Assembly: GCA_016935765.1 (NCBI GenBank)
Contig: JAFGQG010000042.1
Span: forward strand, 1 to 62,148
DNA: 62,148 nucleotides
Direction of reading: 5' to 3'
Source of the DNA: a bacterium
Lineage (GTDB): Bacteria; UBP14; UBA6098; JAFGQG01
Of the stretch, positions 18,169-25,904 are shown piece by piece; the first letter of the stretch is position 1, and every line of letters starts with the position of its first letter. A program made the translations under genes and the position numbers. Under the pieces are notes generated by a model that ran no database searches, was not told the DNA's origin, and saw only the letters and a program-made list of their open reading frames with translations.

Positions 18169-18521
18169 CAAATGAAATGTTTTAAACCCAGAAAATGCAA
18201 TTGATATTCAACATATCATTGGAAACGCTTAGATTACAGATAACAGAGTACATTTAACAGAAAAAAGTGGTCATTGAATGCACTTTTTTGTACAAAGGGT
18301 ATTCCTGGTAAAGGCTTATTTGACAATGAAATGACAATATACACGAATATCTATTGCAATAATGGGATAAATCTTTTCTATGAATTAACCGCGAAAATTC
18401 GTTACATCCGCGTCATTCGCGCGCTATTATTTTATCCCAAAGAAATTGAATATTTATACTGGACAATCTTATATAATTTTGTTCATTATAGGGGATAATG
18501 TTCAGAAAAAGGAGAAGCTTC

Positions 18522-19676
18522 ATGCACAAAATGACTTTAAGAGTTACAAATATATTCTTAGTAATTATTTCACTTTTAATTCTGCTCCTGGCAGGCTGTT
18601 CAAACTCCCCAACCGAATCTGAACCGGAAGACGAAATCCTCAACTTCAAGATCGGACAAATGGTCATGATCGGGTTCCGGGGAACAGAGTTAACTGATAC
18701 AAACCACGTTAGATCTGACATTCGGGAACTGCACATCGGTGGTGTTGTGCTCTATGACCTGGATGTACCTGACGGGGTATCGTACCCGCGAAATATCGAG
18801 TCACCGGAACAGCTTTCGGGATTAGTTAGCGACCTTCAGGATTTGGACACTATCCCCCTCCTTGTAGCTATCGATCAGGAAGGGGGGATTATCACCCGTC
18901 TCAAGGAAAGTTATGGTTTTCCTGCAACGGTTTCGCACCAGCATCTGGGTGATGTAAATGATCCTGACACAACACACTATTGGGCGGGAGTGATAGCTGC
19001 CACTCTCCAGGAGATGGGGATAAACATGAACTTCGCGCCAGTTGTGGATCTCAACGTGAACCCCGATTGCCCGGTGATCGGGCATTACGAGCGCAGCTTC
19101 TCCGCAGACCAGGATACCGTTACGTTTCATGCTTCCATCTTCATCGAAGAGCACCATGACAGGGGCGTCCGTTGCACCGTTAAGCATTTCCCCGGGCATG
19201 GGAGTTCTACGGAGGATACACACATGGAGATGGCAGATGTAACAGAAACATGGTCGGCGGTCGAGTTAGAGCCATACGCAAATATAATCAGTGCGGGGGA
19301 TTGCGATGCAGTGATGACAGCCCACATCTTTAACTCTCACCTTGACCCTAATTATCCAGCCACGCTTTCGGAAAACATCATCACGGGTATCCTGCGGGAT
19401 AGTCTCGATTTCGATGGCGTGGTTATCTCGGATGATATGCAGATGGGGGCTATCGTCGAGAACTTCGGTTTCGAAACTGCTATCGAGCTGGCAATAAAAG
19501 CTGGTGTGGATATCCTGTTATTCTCTAACAATTCGTCCGAGTACAGCGCGGATATTGCTGAGCAGGCGATTAATGTGATCAAGAATTTAATCGGTGATGG
19601 CGAAATAACAGAAGAAAGGATCGAGGAGTCTTACCAGAGAATACGGTTGTTGAAACAGGGCGCGGTAGTGCTATAA
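18522..19676 (+). CDS. GH3-family lipoprotein, beta-N-acetylhexosaminidase (NagZ-like)
   Basis: About 384 residues from the ATG at 18522, chosen because AAAGGAG lies just upstream and it gives a compact lipoprotein signal (MHKMTLRVTNIF, then LLAGC, Cys about 26); an upstream ATG at 18498 is possible. The body is a GH3 TIM barrel: IGQMVMIGFRG, IDQEGGIITRL, NFAPVVDLNVNP, and the NagZ signature KHFPGHGSSTEDTH holding the His of the Asp-His acid/base pair, then VVISDDMQM with the likely nucleophile Asp. Family members remove N-acetylglucosamine from muropeptides or chitin fragments; the lipid anchor suggests work in the periplasm or outer membrane. About full length for a one-domain NagZ. Confidence 0.9.
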   Translation: MHKMTLRVTNIFLVIISLLILLLAGCSNSPTESEPEDEILNFKIGQMVMIGFRGTELTDTNHVRSDIRELHIGGVVLYDLDVPDGVSYPRNIESPEQLSGLVSDLQDLDTIPLLVAIDQEGGIITRLKESYGFPATVSHQHLGDVNDPDTTHYWAGVIAATLQEMGINMNFAPVVDLNVNPDCPVIGHYERSFSADQDTVTFHASIFIEEHHDRGVRCTVKHFPGHGSSTEDTHMEMADVTETWSAVELEPYANIISAGDCDAVMTAHIFNSHLDPNYPATLSENIITGILRDSLDFDGVVISDDMQMGAIVENFGFETAIELAIKAGVDILLFSNNSSEYSADIAEQAINVIKNLIGDGEITEERIEESYQRIRLLKQGAVVL

Positions 19677-19890
19677 AAGCATACAAATATGACGGGTGAA
19701 ATGTGGAAATTAAGTATTAAATGCTTGAGTTTGAACGACTATAATGTATATTTAGAATTAGAAAAACCAGTGAAGATAATCTATTTACAAGGGGGCAAGG
19801 ATGTTGAAAGTATTTCCTATTTTTTTTTTGTTGCACACATACAAAGTTTGTATATTTTTCTTGTAGGAATATAATAAGAGGAGAAAAGAA

Positions 19891-20142
19891 ATGAGTACCA
19901 GTACGGTGAATATATCATTCAAAAAAGACTTGTTGAAAGAAATCGATGAACTTGCTCGTAAAGAATCGCGAACACGTTCGGAATTAATCAGGGAAGCTGC
20001 AAGGCTTTACATTGAGCGAAAAAGTAAGTGGAAAAGAGTTTTTGCATTTGGGGAAGAGCAGGTTAATAAGTTCAATCTAAAGGAAGAAGATGTCGAAAAA
20101 GAGATAAAGAAAATTCGGTCCAGGGTTAAGAATAAGAAGTGA
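19891..20142 (+). CDS. CopG/RHH-type antitoxin
   Basis: An 83-residue protein with a ribbon-helix-helix DNA-binding domain: strand STVNISFKKDLLKEI, then helix DELARKESRTRSELIREAARLYIERK. The C-terminal 35 residues are charged and likely bind the partner toxin. It overlaps the PIN-domain gene by four bases (the PIN gene starts on GTG within AAGTGATC). Strong AGAGGAG ribosome site. As in other CopG-PIN pairs it should repress its own promoter, but I see no clear operator. The 214 bases upstream of it hold no gene. Confidence 0.88.
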   Translation: MSTSTVNISFKKDLLKEIDELARKESRTRSELIREAARLYIERKSKWKRVFAFGEEQVNKFNLKEEDVEKEIKKIRSRVKNKK

Positions 20143-20540
20143 TCAAAGTAGTCCCAGACACAAACGTTCTCATTTCGGCCATAGTATTTGGTGGTAATCC
20201 CCGAAACATTCTAGGGCTTGCAATCGAGGGGAAAATCCAATTTGCAGTTTCAGAGTTCATTTTAAATGAAACCAAACAAGTATTAATAGGAAAAAAATTC
20301 AAATATCAATCAGCTATACCTAATTTAGTTATTGATGAAATTAGGGTGTTATCCGATGTTGTTGTTCCCTGTAAGAAAATTCATTTGATAAAAAAAGACA
20401 TCTATGACAATTTTATTCTGGAGTGTGCTATCGAATCAAAAGCGGATTTTGTTATAACAGGGGACTCTCATCTTCTGGATTTGACAGAATATAGAAACGT
20501 CAAAATTCTTACCCCGTCTGATTTTTTAAAGTTAATTTAA
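20139..20540 (+). CDS. PIN-domain toxin, VapC-like
   Basis: A 133-residue PIN-domain protein of the 'putative toxin-antitoxin system toxin component' group. Acidic residues typical of the Mg-binding nuclease site are visible: Asp in VVPDTNVLISA, Glu in FILNETKQVL, Asp in KDIYDNFILECAIESKADF and Asp in ITGDSHLL. Such proteins cut RNA (often tRNA) when freed from their antitoxin. GTG start inside the stop region of the antitoxin gene, so translation is coupled. Intact length. Confidence 0.9.
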   Translation: MIKVVPDTNVLISAIVFGGNPRNILGLAIEGKIQFAVSEFILNETKQVLIGKKFKYQSAIPNLVIDEIRVLSDVVVPCKKIHLIKKDIYDNFILECAIESKADFVITGDSHLLDLTEYRNVKILTPSDFLKLI

Positions 20541-20570
20541 ACTATATCTTATTATATTTAAGGAGTATAA

Positions 20571-22229
20571 TTGATTCACTTTAAAATGCCGTATGTGAGA
20601 GGTTTTATCCCGTTTATGTTGTTTGCAGCAATTTCAATACTAAATGCAAGCACGTACTACGTGGATGTTGGTCATCCCTCAGCGAGCGACTCGAATCCCG
20701 GGACAATGGGATTACCCTGGGCAACTATCCAGCATGCGGCAGATGAAGTCGCTGCTGGAGATACCGTGTTTATCCGCGAGGGAACCTATAATGAGAATGT
20801 CTATATTGGAACAAGCGGGACGCCTCCTGACGACTACATTATTTTTAGAGCCTATCCGGGCGAATCCCCGGTTCTTGATGGTACTGGCGTCGAGGCTGAA
20901 AATGGGCTGGTGGTTGGCTCTTCATATTTAAAACTAATCGGACTTGAGGTCTGCAACTGGTATGGGAACGGAATGTGGTTTGAGAGTGGAGGTTTTACCG
21001 AAATCTGGGACTGCGAAGTTCACGATGTAATGTACGGGATAGGCTTCGCTTATGGCGCTCACGACTTCACCCTGAATAATGTACTGATGCATCATTTCGA
21101 CCTTTACGGTTTCGATGCCTCACCCTCCGGAGGTGACCCGTGTTACAACGGGACCCTGAACGACTGTATTGCGCACACTGGTCGATCTCCTGGTGAAAAT
21201 GTGGACGGCTTCGCGTTCGGGCACGGTGACCAGCATGATTATGTGCTTAACAATTGCACCGCTTACGGGGTGTTCGACGGCTTCGACATAAGCGCTCGAA
21301 ATACCACCCTGAATGCTTGCCTCGCCTATGATTGCGACAACGGCTGCTACAAACTCTGGCAGGAAGAAGTCCGCCTGGTCAACTGCATCGGGTACGACGC
21401 TTCAGGCTCGATCACGGAGATCGACTGGGATGGCGACCCGGGTACAACGTACCTGACAAACTGCACTTTCTTCGACTCGGAGACATACGTCCTCTGGATC
21501 GAGAACCCTGGGGATGAAGTTTACATGTACAACTGCATTCTCGCGGGTGGCGATAATATCTGCCTGGCGTTCGAGTTGATGGGCACCTCCAATTACCATG
21601 GTGATTATAATATTTTTCACACGGATGACGGTTCGCGCGCTGTAGCTGTTGGTTATACGGATGAATTTTCGCTTACAGAAGTCGAAGCGGGTGACTGGAC
21701 GGCTTACAGCGGTCAGGATGCGCACTCGCTCGTAGTGTTTGACCTTGATACTTTGTTCATCAATCCATCAGTTTATGATCTTCACCTGCCTTCATGGAGT
21801 CCCGCGGTGGACCGTGGAGCCGCAGGAGGAGCGCCAACTGTTGATTTTGAGGGTAACCCGCGACCGGTGGGAGCAGGATATGATATTGGCGCTTATGAAT
21901 ATACGCCGGGAGGTGCGATTAATGAGGGGCTGCTTAAGCCAGAGAATTTTGAGATTATCGCCTATCCCAATCCGTTTAATTGTGCAATTTCTATTGAAAT
22001 TTCTGGGGTAGGGACAGATTATAATCTATCCCTACAAAACCAAATTAAAATTTTCGATATAACTGGGAAGATGGTTGAAAACCTTACTCCTCTCTGTTCC
22101 CTGTATCCTGCTCCCTGTTCCCTACTATTATCCTGGTCACCCGAGGCTGTAATTCCCTCAGGTGTCTATTTCATTAATGTGGTCATGGGAGAAAATTCGT
22201 TAGCGAATAAAGTTGTTTATTTGAAATAA
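20571..22229 (+). CDS. Secreted right-handed beta-helix protein with sorting domain
   Basis: 552 residues from a TTG start, which has AAGGAG five bases upstream; an ATG 15 bases further in (MPYVRGFIPFML) is the alternative. Signal peptide ends NAS. A DUF1565-type opening (TYYVDVGHPSASDSNPGT, then WATIQHAADEVAAGDTVFI) leads to a parallel beta-helix (about 70-400) with repeated LxxCxAYxxxDG patterns, as in polysaccharide lyases; no catalytic residues can be assigned. The sorting domain runs from IIAYPNPFNC through IKIFDITGKM to SGVYFINVV and NKVVYLK. Its first loop holds a 28-base near-palindrome (22008-22035) and the second a CTGTTCCC-rich repeat (about 22093-22128), both in frame. Confidence 0.85.
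   Translation: MIHFKMPYVRGFIPFMLFAAISILNASTYYVDVGHPSASDSNPGTMGLPWATIQHAADEVAAGDTVFIREGTYNENVYIGTSGTPPDDYIIFRAYPGESPVLDGTGVEAENGLVVGSSYLKLIGLEVCNWYGNGMWFESGGFTEIWDCEVHDVMYGIGFAYGAHDFTLNNVLMHHFDLYGFDASPSGGDPCYNGTLNDCIAHTGRSPGENVDGFAFGHGDQHDYVLNNCTAYGVFDGFDISARNTTLNACLAYDCDNGCYKLWQEEVRLVNCIGYDASGSITEIDWDGDPGTTYLTNCTFFDSETYVLWIENPGDEVYMYNCILAGGDNICLAFELMGTSNYHGDYNIFHTDDGSRAVAVGYTDEFSLTEVEAGDWTAYSGQDAHSLVVFDLDTLFINPSVYDLHLPSWSPAVDRGAAGGAPTVDFEGNPRPVGAGYDIGAYEYTPGGAINEGLLKPENFEIIAYPNPFNCAISIEISGVGTDYNLSLQNQIKIFDITGKMVENLTPLCSLYPAPCSLLLSWSPEAVIPSGVYFINVVMGENSLANKVVYLK
22008..22035 (+). repeat. Near-perfect 28-base palindrome in sorting-domain loop 1
   Basis: Starts GTAGGGACAGATTA and ends with its reverse complement apart from one mismatch (ATAATCTATCCCTAC side). 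A diverged copy is at 43825-43852 in the corresponding loop of another sorting domain. In this gene it codes for GTDYNLSL. Confidence 0.8.
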
Positions 22230-22249
22230 ATCCATTGAAACTATAACAA

Positions 22250-22555
22250 TTTTTCATAATTTTAGGTTAATATTAAAATTTTTCATATTATTATCGATTT
22301 GTAATTATTTTTCATAAAAAGTGATCGTTTTTCACAAAAATAAATTTTAGGCAATATATTAAAGAAATAACTTGACATTATTTTAGATTTTCATAAATTT
22401 ATAATTATAAATATGCTTTTTCATAAATAATGTAATAAATAACTGTTTTTCACAATACATGAACATTATTCATAAAAAAACCAGATAAATTACTATATTT
22501 CACAAAAAGTAATGAAAAATAAGCGTTTTTCACAAGAAATTGCCGTTTTTCATGG
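22250..22555. promoter_or_regulatory. Helically phased array of TTTTTCAYAA sites upstream of fic
   Basis: Eleven copies of TTTTTCATAA or TTTTTCACAA (with small deviations) start at 22250, 22279, 22308, 22328, 22387, 22417, 22446, 22466, 22496, 22526 and 22546. Spacings are 29, 29, 20, 59, 30, 29, 20, 30, 30 and 20 bases, so nearly all copies fall on one face of the helix. The last two copies lie inside the first codons of fic. The sequence between copies is not repeated. A TTGACA at 22372 lies within the array but has no -10 at normal spacing. This fits an operator for a cooperative repressor; what binds is unknown. The array fills the whole 282-base gap before fic. Confidence 0.75.
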
Positions 22556-24047
22556 CCGTTTCGCCCCCGAAAAAGGACTATTAGCTGGCTATAGCGCTCT
22601 GATTAATGCATATAACCTGAAAGTTCCCCTTCCTGATCGGCTTTCACTAATCAGTGCAAAACACAGACGTTATGATTCAGATGAATGGAGTGTTTTTACT
22701 CCCCGGTATAAACCGCGGGACGATTTGTATGATCATCTTACATTTGCCTTAAAATATGAAGGCATCGAGTTAGGCGTTCTTAAGGCTTTGTTTGAAAAAG
22801 TAAAAAGTACTGAGATCAAAGAAATAATAATCAAAGATCCTACCGGCAAGTATAGCAGGAAGATCTGGTTTTTATATGAATGGCTGTTGGGGAAAAAGGT
22901 TGCATTCCCTGATATTAAAAATGCCGAGTATGTTGAGTTAATTGATCCGTACCTGCAATACCCGGGGCCATCCCAAAACTCCGGAAGACATCGCATTAGA
23001 AACAATCTACCTGGTGTTCGTAATTTCTGTCCGATAATTAGAAAAACCGACAAATTGGAAAATTTCCTTTCTTTGAAACTTTCCCTGAAAACCGACTCAT
23101 TATTGGAGAAGATACCCAAAGATATATTGATGCGCGCAGCTTCATTTTTAATCTTGAAGGACTCAAAAGCTTCTTATACTATTGAAGGCGAAACTCCCCC
23201 TCAGACTAGAATTCAAAGATGGGGAAAAGCTATAGGGGAAGCTGGGAAATACCCAATTTCAAAGAATGAATTATTAAGGCTTCAACAGATCGTTATCGAG
23301 AATAATCGGTTCATAAAAATGGGGTGGCGAAACGCCGGAGGATTTGTGGGTGAACGTGATAGGGTTACACTCAATCCGATCCCTGATCATATTTCAGCGA
23401 AACCAGATGATCTTGACTTATTAATGGAGGGTCTCATAACAATGAACAACAAACTCCGGAAATCTAATTATGATCCGGTTCTGGCTGCTGCTTTGATCGC
23501 ATTTGGCTTTGTTTTTATTCATCCTTTCGAAGATGGAAACGGGCGTATTCATCGCTATTTTATACATCACATCCTGGCCAAAATGGGTTTTACACAAAAG
23601 GGTATGATTTTCCCTGTATCATCTGTGATCTTAGAGAAAATTGATGAATACAGAGAGGTACTCGAGGCTTTCTCTTTCCCCCGTCTGGATTTAATTGAAT
23701 GGAAACCCACACCTGAAAAAAACATAGAGGTACTTAACCATACCATCGATCTTTATCGCTATTTTGATGCAACGAAACAAGCAGAATTCCTATACAGTTG
23801 TATCCAGCAGACAATAGATGTTACTATACCTGAAGAGATAAATTACCTAAGAAATTATGATAAAATGAAGGTGTTTCTTGAAGAGCAATTTCAAATGCCG
23901 GATAATATGATTTCTCTTTTAATGAGTTTTTTGTACCAGGGAGAAGGTAAACTTTCAAAAAGAGCGAAAACCAAAGAATTTAAACCTCTAACTAAAAAAG
24001 AAGTAAAAATTATTGAGGATGAATACGACAATATTTTTAATCCGTAA
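22512..24047 (+). CDS. Class II Fic-domain AMP-transferase-like protein
   Basis: A 511-residue Fic protein. N-terminal FHGRFAPEKGLLAGYSALIN to HRRYDSDEWSVFTPR is the module found in the large soluble Fic family. The inhibitory helix motif [ST]xxxE[GN] is present before the core (SYTIEG, about 221-226), which makes it class II. The catalytic motif HPFEDGNGRIHRYFIHHIL (about 338-356) is the intact HPFx[DE]GNGRxxR. Fic enzymes transfer AMP to hydroxyl side chains of target proteins. The C-terminal 100 residues (FLEEQFQMPDNMISLLMSF, then LSKRAKTKEFKPLTKKEVK) could be a winged-helix-type end. The start is the only ATG before FHGRF; the repeat array extends into its first 15 codons, suggesting autoregulation. 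The GH99-like gene follows after 15 bases. Confidence 0.92.
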   Translation: MKNKRFSQEIAVFHGRFAPEKGLLAGYSALINAYNLKVPLPDRLSLISAKHRRYDSDEWSVFTPRYKPRDDLYDHLTFALKYEGIELGVLKALFEKVKSTEIKEIIIKDPTGKYSRKIWFLYEWLLGKKVAFPDIKNAEYVELIDPYLQYPGPSQNSGRHRIRNNLPGVRNFCPIIRKTDKLENFLSLKLSLKTDSLLEKIPKDILMRAASFLILKDSKASYTIEGETPPQTRIQRWGKAIGEAGKYPISKNELLRLQQIVIENNRFIKMGWRNAGGFVGERDRVTLNPIPDHISAKPDDLDLLMEGLITMNNKLRKSNYDPVLAAALIAFGFVFIHPFEDGNGRIHRYFIHHILAKMGFTQKGMIFPVSSVILEKIDEYREVLEAFSFPRLDLIEWKPTPEKNIEVLNHTIDLYRYFDATKQAEFLYSCIQQTIDVTIPEEINYLRNYDKMKVFLEEQFQMPDNMISLLMSFLYQGEGKLSKRAKTKEFKPLTKKEVKIIEDEYDNIFNP

Positions 24048-24062
24048 AATAAGTCCAGTAAT

Positions 24063-25775
24063 ATGAACCTAAAAATAATTACATTGATTTTTATTTTCGT
24101 ATTAATCTCAACATCCCTCGTCTTCCCTCAGCTTTCCGGATATAAGCTCGACATTTACTTCCAGACAACCTCCGACTGGGCAAGCCTCGAATTCCCGGAC
24201 GCTATGATAGTAGCGGTGGACTACACGGTTGAAATCGACTCGTCCGGGGCGGCGGACATCCACGTGTTCCACATCACCAAGCCGGATACGAAAATGGTCG
24301 CTGTCACTTACCACTGCGTTATGCTGGATATCCCCGATTCCGTGACTATGGTCTCCACGAAGGGCGATTGGGGAAATGTGCTGGTGCGAGTGACAAACAT
24401 GAATGGTGAGATGCCGCCATACCCCATGCTAGAGTACTGCAATTACGGTTCCACACCGGGGGATCCCACCAACCGCAGGGAGTTTTACGTTTCGCAGGGT
24501 TTTCTAGCAGAAGGAGGTCCCATAAGCCTGGGTACAGACCCCTGGGTGACGCCCCAATATTTCATGGCATTCTACTACCCATGGTACGGAAATCCCACGG
24601 GTCCGCATGGTTATTGGTTCCATTGGGATCCCTTCAATCATTACGCATCCACACATGAACCCCTGCTGGGTTACTACGACTCACGGGACACCGCCATCAT
24701 TCGCCAGCACATCGCATGGGGTCTGGATTACGGCATCGATGTATTTATCGTATCATGGTGGGGAGAAGGTTCGCATGAAGATGTTACACTCGGAAGGATA
24801 CTTCACGCTGCCGAGGGAACTGACATGCTTTTCTCGGTTTACCTGGAATCCTGTGGGATAGATGCGGTGTTGGACACACTCCGCCCTGATGCTTTTTTAT
24901 ATCAATTAAATTATGTGCTTGTCAATTATTCTTCGCATCCGAACTTCTTAATTTTAGATGGCTTACCAGTGGTCTTCGTGTATGGCTATCCAATCTCACT
25001 CATGTCCCCCGATGACTGGCAGTATGTGGTGGACAATCTGAGCGTCCCTTGTATCCTCATCGGTGATTCCTTCAGTCCAATCTACCTGGATATCTTTGAT
25101 GGGTGCCACACCTACAACCCGCTGGATACGCCTGTAGATGAACTGCTGTTCACTTACACCCAGGCTTCACTGCGGAGCTCCATGACGCACAAGATTTTCT
25201 GCGCTACGATGCTCCCCGGGTACTGCGATACGATAATTCGGGATCCCGGGGCAACGGTTGAGAGACTCGATGGAGTATTTTATAAAACCCGCTTTGATGT
25301 GTGCGTTGCTGCTTCCCCGAACTTCATTCTAATCACCTCATGGAACGAGTGGCATGAGGGCTCGGAGATCGAACCTTCGGTGGAAAACGGCTACCAGTAC
25401 CTTGATTCAACGCTGGCGTTCAAAGCACGCTGGACCGGGGGGACTGGAGTTGCTGACGAGATAATTATCCCTGACAAGTTCGACATTTTATGTTATCCTA
25501 ATCCGTTTAATTCGGTTGTTCATATTGATGTCATAGGGGCGTTAAATTTAACGCCCTTACAGATTGAAATTTTTGATATTAATGGCAGGAAGGTTAGAGA
25601 GTTAGAGTATTCGAGTGTTGGAGCGTTCGATCGACCCGGATCTCCGGATACTCGGATTACCGGATCCACATTCTATTCCTGGACACCAGATAAATCCGCT
25701 CCTTCCGGCATATACTTCATTCGAGTGACTTCGAATGCAATGCAATTAACAAGGAAAATCATATACTTGAGATAA
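24063..25775 (+). CDS. Secreted GH99-like endo-mannosidase-type protein with sorting domain
   Basis: 570 residues. Signal peptide ends LVFPQ. The central part (about 165-460) has hallmarks of glycoside hydrolase family 99-like proteins: FMAFYYPWYGNPTG, IIRQHIAWGLDYGIDVFIVS, WWG, HPNFLILDGLPVVFVYG, and ITSWNEWHEGSEIEPSVENG, which carries the conserved Glu residues near the active site. GH99 enzymes are endo-alpha-mannosidases or mannanases acting on glycans. Residues about 25-160 form an extra N-terminal beta domain. The sorting domain runs from ILCYPNPFNS through IEIFDINGRK to SGIYFIRV and RKIIYLR, with a perfect 20-base palindrome in loop 1 and a CCGGATCTCCGG element in loop 2. It follows fic by 15 bases. 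Confidence 0.85.
   Translation: MNLKIITLIFIFVLISTSLVFPQLSGYKLDIYFQTTSDWASLEFPDAMIVAVDYTVEIDSSGAADIHVFHITKPDTKMVAVTYHCVMLDIPDSVTMVSTKGDWGNVLVRVTNMNGEMPPYPMLEYCNYGSTPGDPTNRREFYVSQGFLAEGGPISLGTDPWVTPQYFMAFYYPWYGNPTGPHGYWFHWDPFNHYASTHEPLLGYYDSRDTAIIRQHIAWGLDYGIDVFIVSWWGEGSHEDVTLGRILHAAEGTDMLFSVYLESCGIDAVLDTLRPDAFLYQLNYVLVNYSSHPNFLILDGLPVVFVYGYPISLMSPDDWQYVVDNLSVPCILIGDSFSPIYLDIFDGCHTYNPLDTPVDELLFTYTQASLRSSMTHKIFCATMLPGYCDTIIRDPGATVERLDGVFYKTRFDVCVAASPNFILITSWNEWHEGSEIEPSVENGYQYLDSTLAFKARWTGGTGVADEIIIPDKFDILCYPNPFNSVVHIDVIGALNLTPLQIEIFDINGRKVRELEYSSVGAFDRPGSPDTRITGSTFYSWTPDKSAPSGIYFIRVTSNAMQLTRKIIYLR
25537..25556. repeat. Perfect 20-base palindrome in sorting-domain loop 1
   Basis: GGGCGTTAAATTTAACGCCC is an exact 10+10 palindrome coding for GALNLTP just before LQIEIFDINGRK. 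Its halves reappear, split by 30 bases, at 41321-41371, and a diverged form (GGCGTT/AACGCC) is at 5354-5372. Confidence 0.85.
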
Positions 25776-25904
25776 TCTATAGACTAAGCGAGTGAAGAAA
25801 TTGAAGCGCCCTCCAGTTAAATTACTGTTTTCGGTTTGTTCTTATTATGCTTACAACTACGTAGTAGAAAATTATAATTTTAATACAGGTTTAAAAGGTG
25901 AAAA

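Larger units (their letters stand above)
17994..18521. other. Intergenic region with two repeats
   Basis: This 528-base gap holds the repeat at 18012-18047, the G-rich inverted element at 18122-18168 and, near the GH3 gene, a TATAAT at 18472-18477 whose only -35 candidate (TTGAAT at 18446) is 20 bases away. No gene was recognised in it. Confidence 0.55.

Noticed and set aside
18274-18498. Small plus-strand reading frame before the GH3 gene
   Set aside because: No ribosome site, mixed composition and no similarity; likely non-coding AT-rich DNA.
22250-22555. CRISPR array
   Set aside because: The repeated unit is only ten bases, spacing alternates between 20 and 30, and there is no cas gene.
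22733-23119. Minus-strand reading frame opposite fic
   Set aside because: Opposite a conserved part of the Fic protein, no supporting signal.
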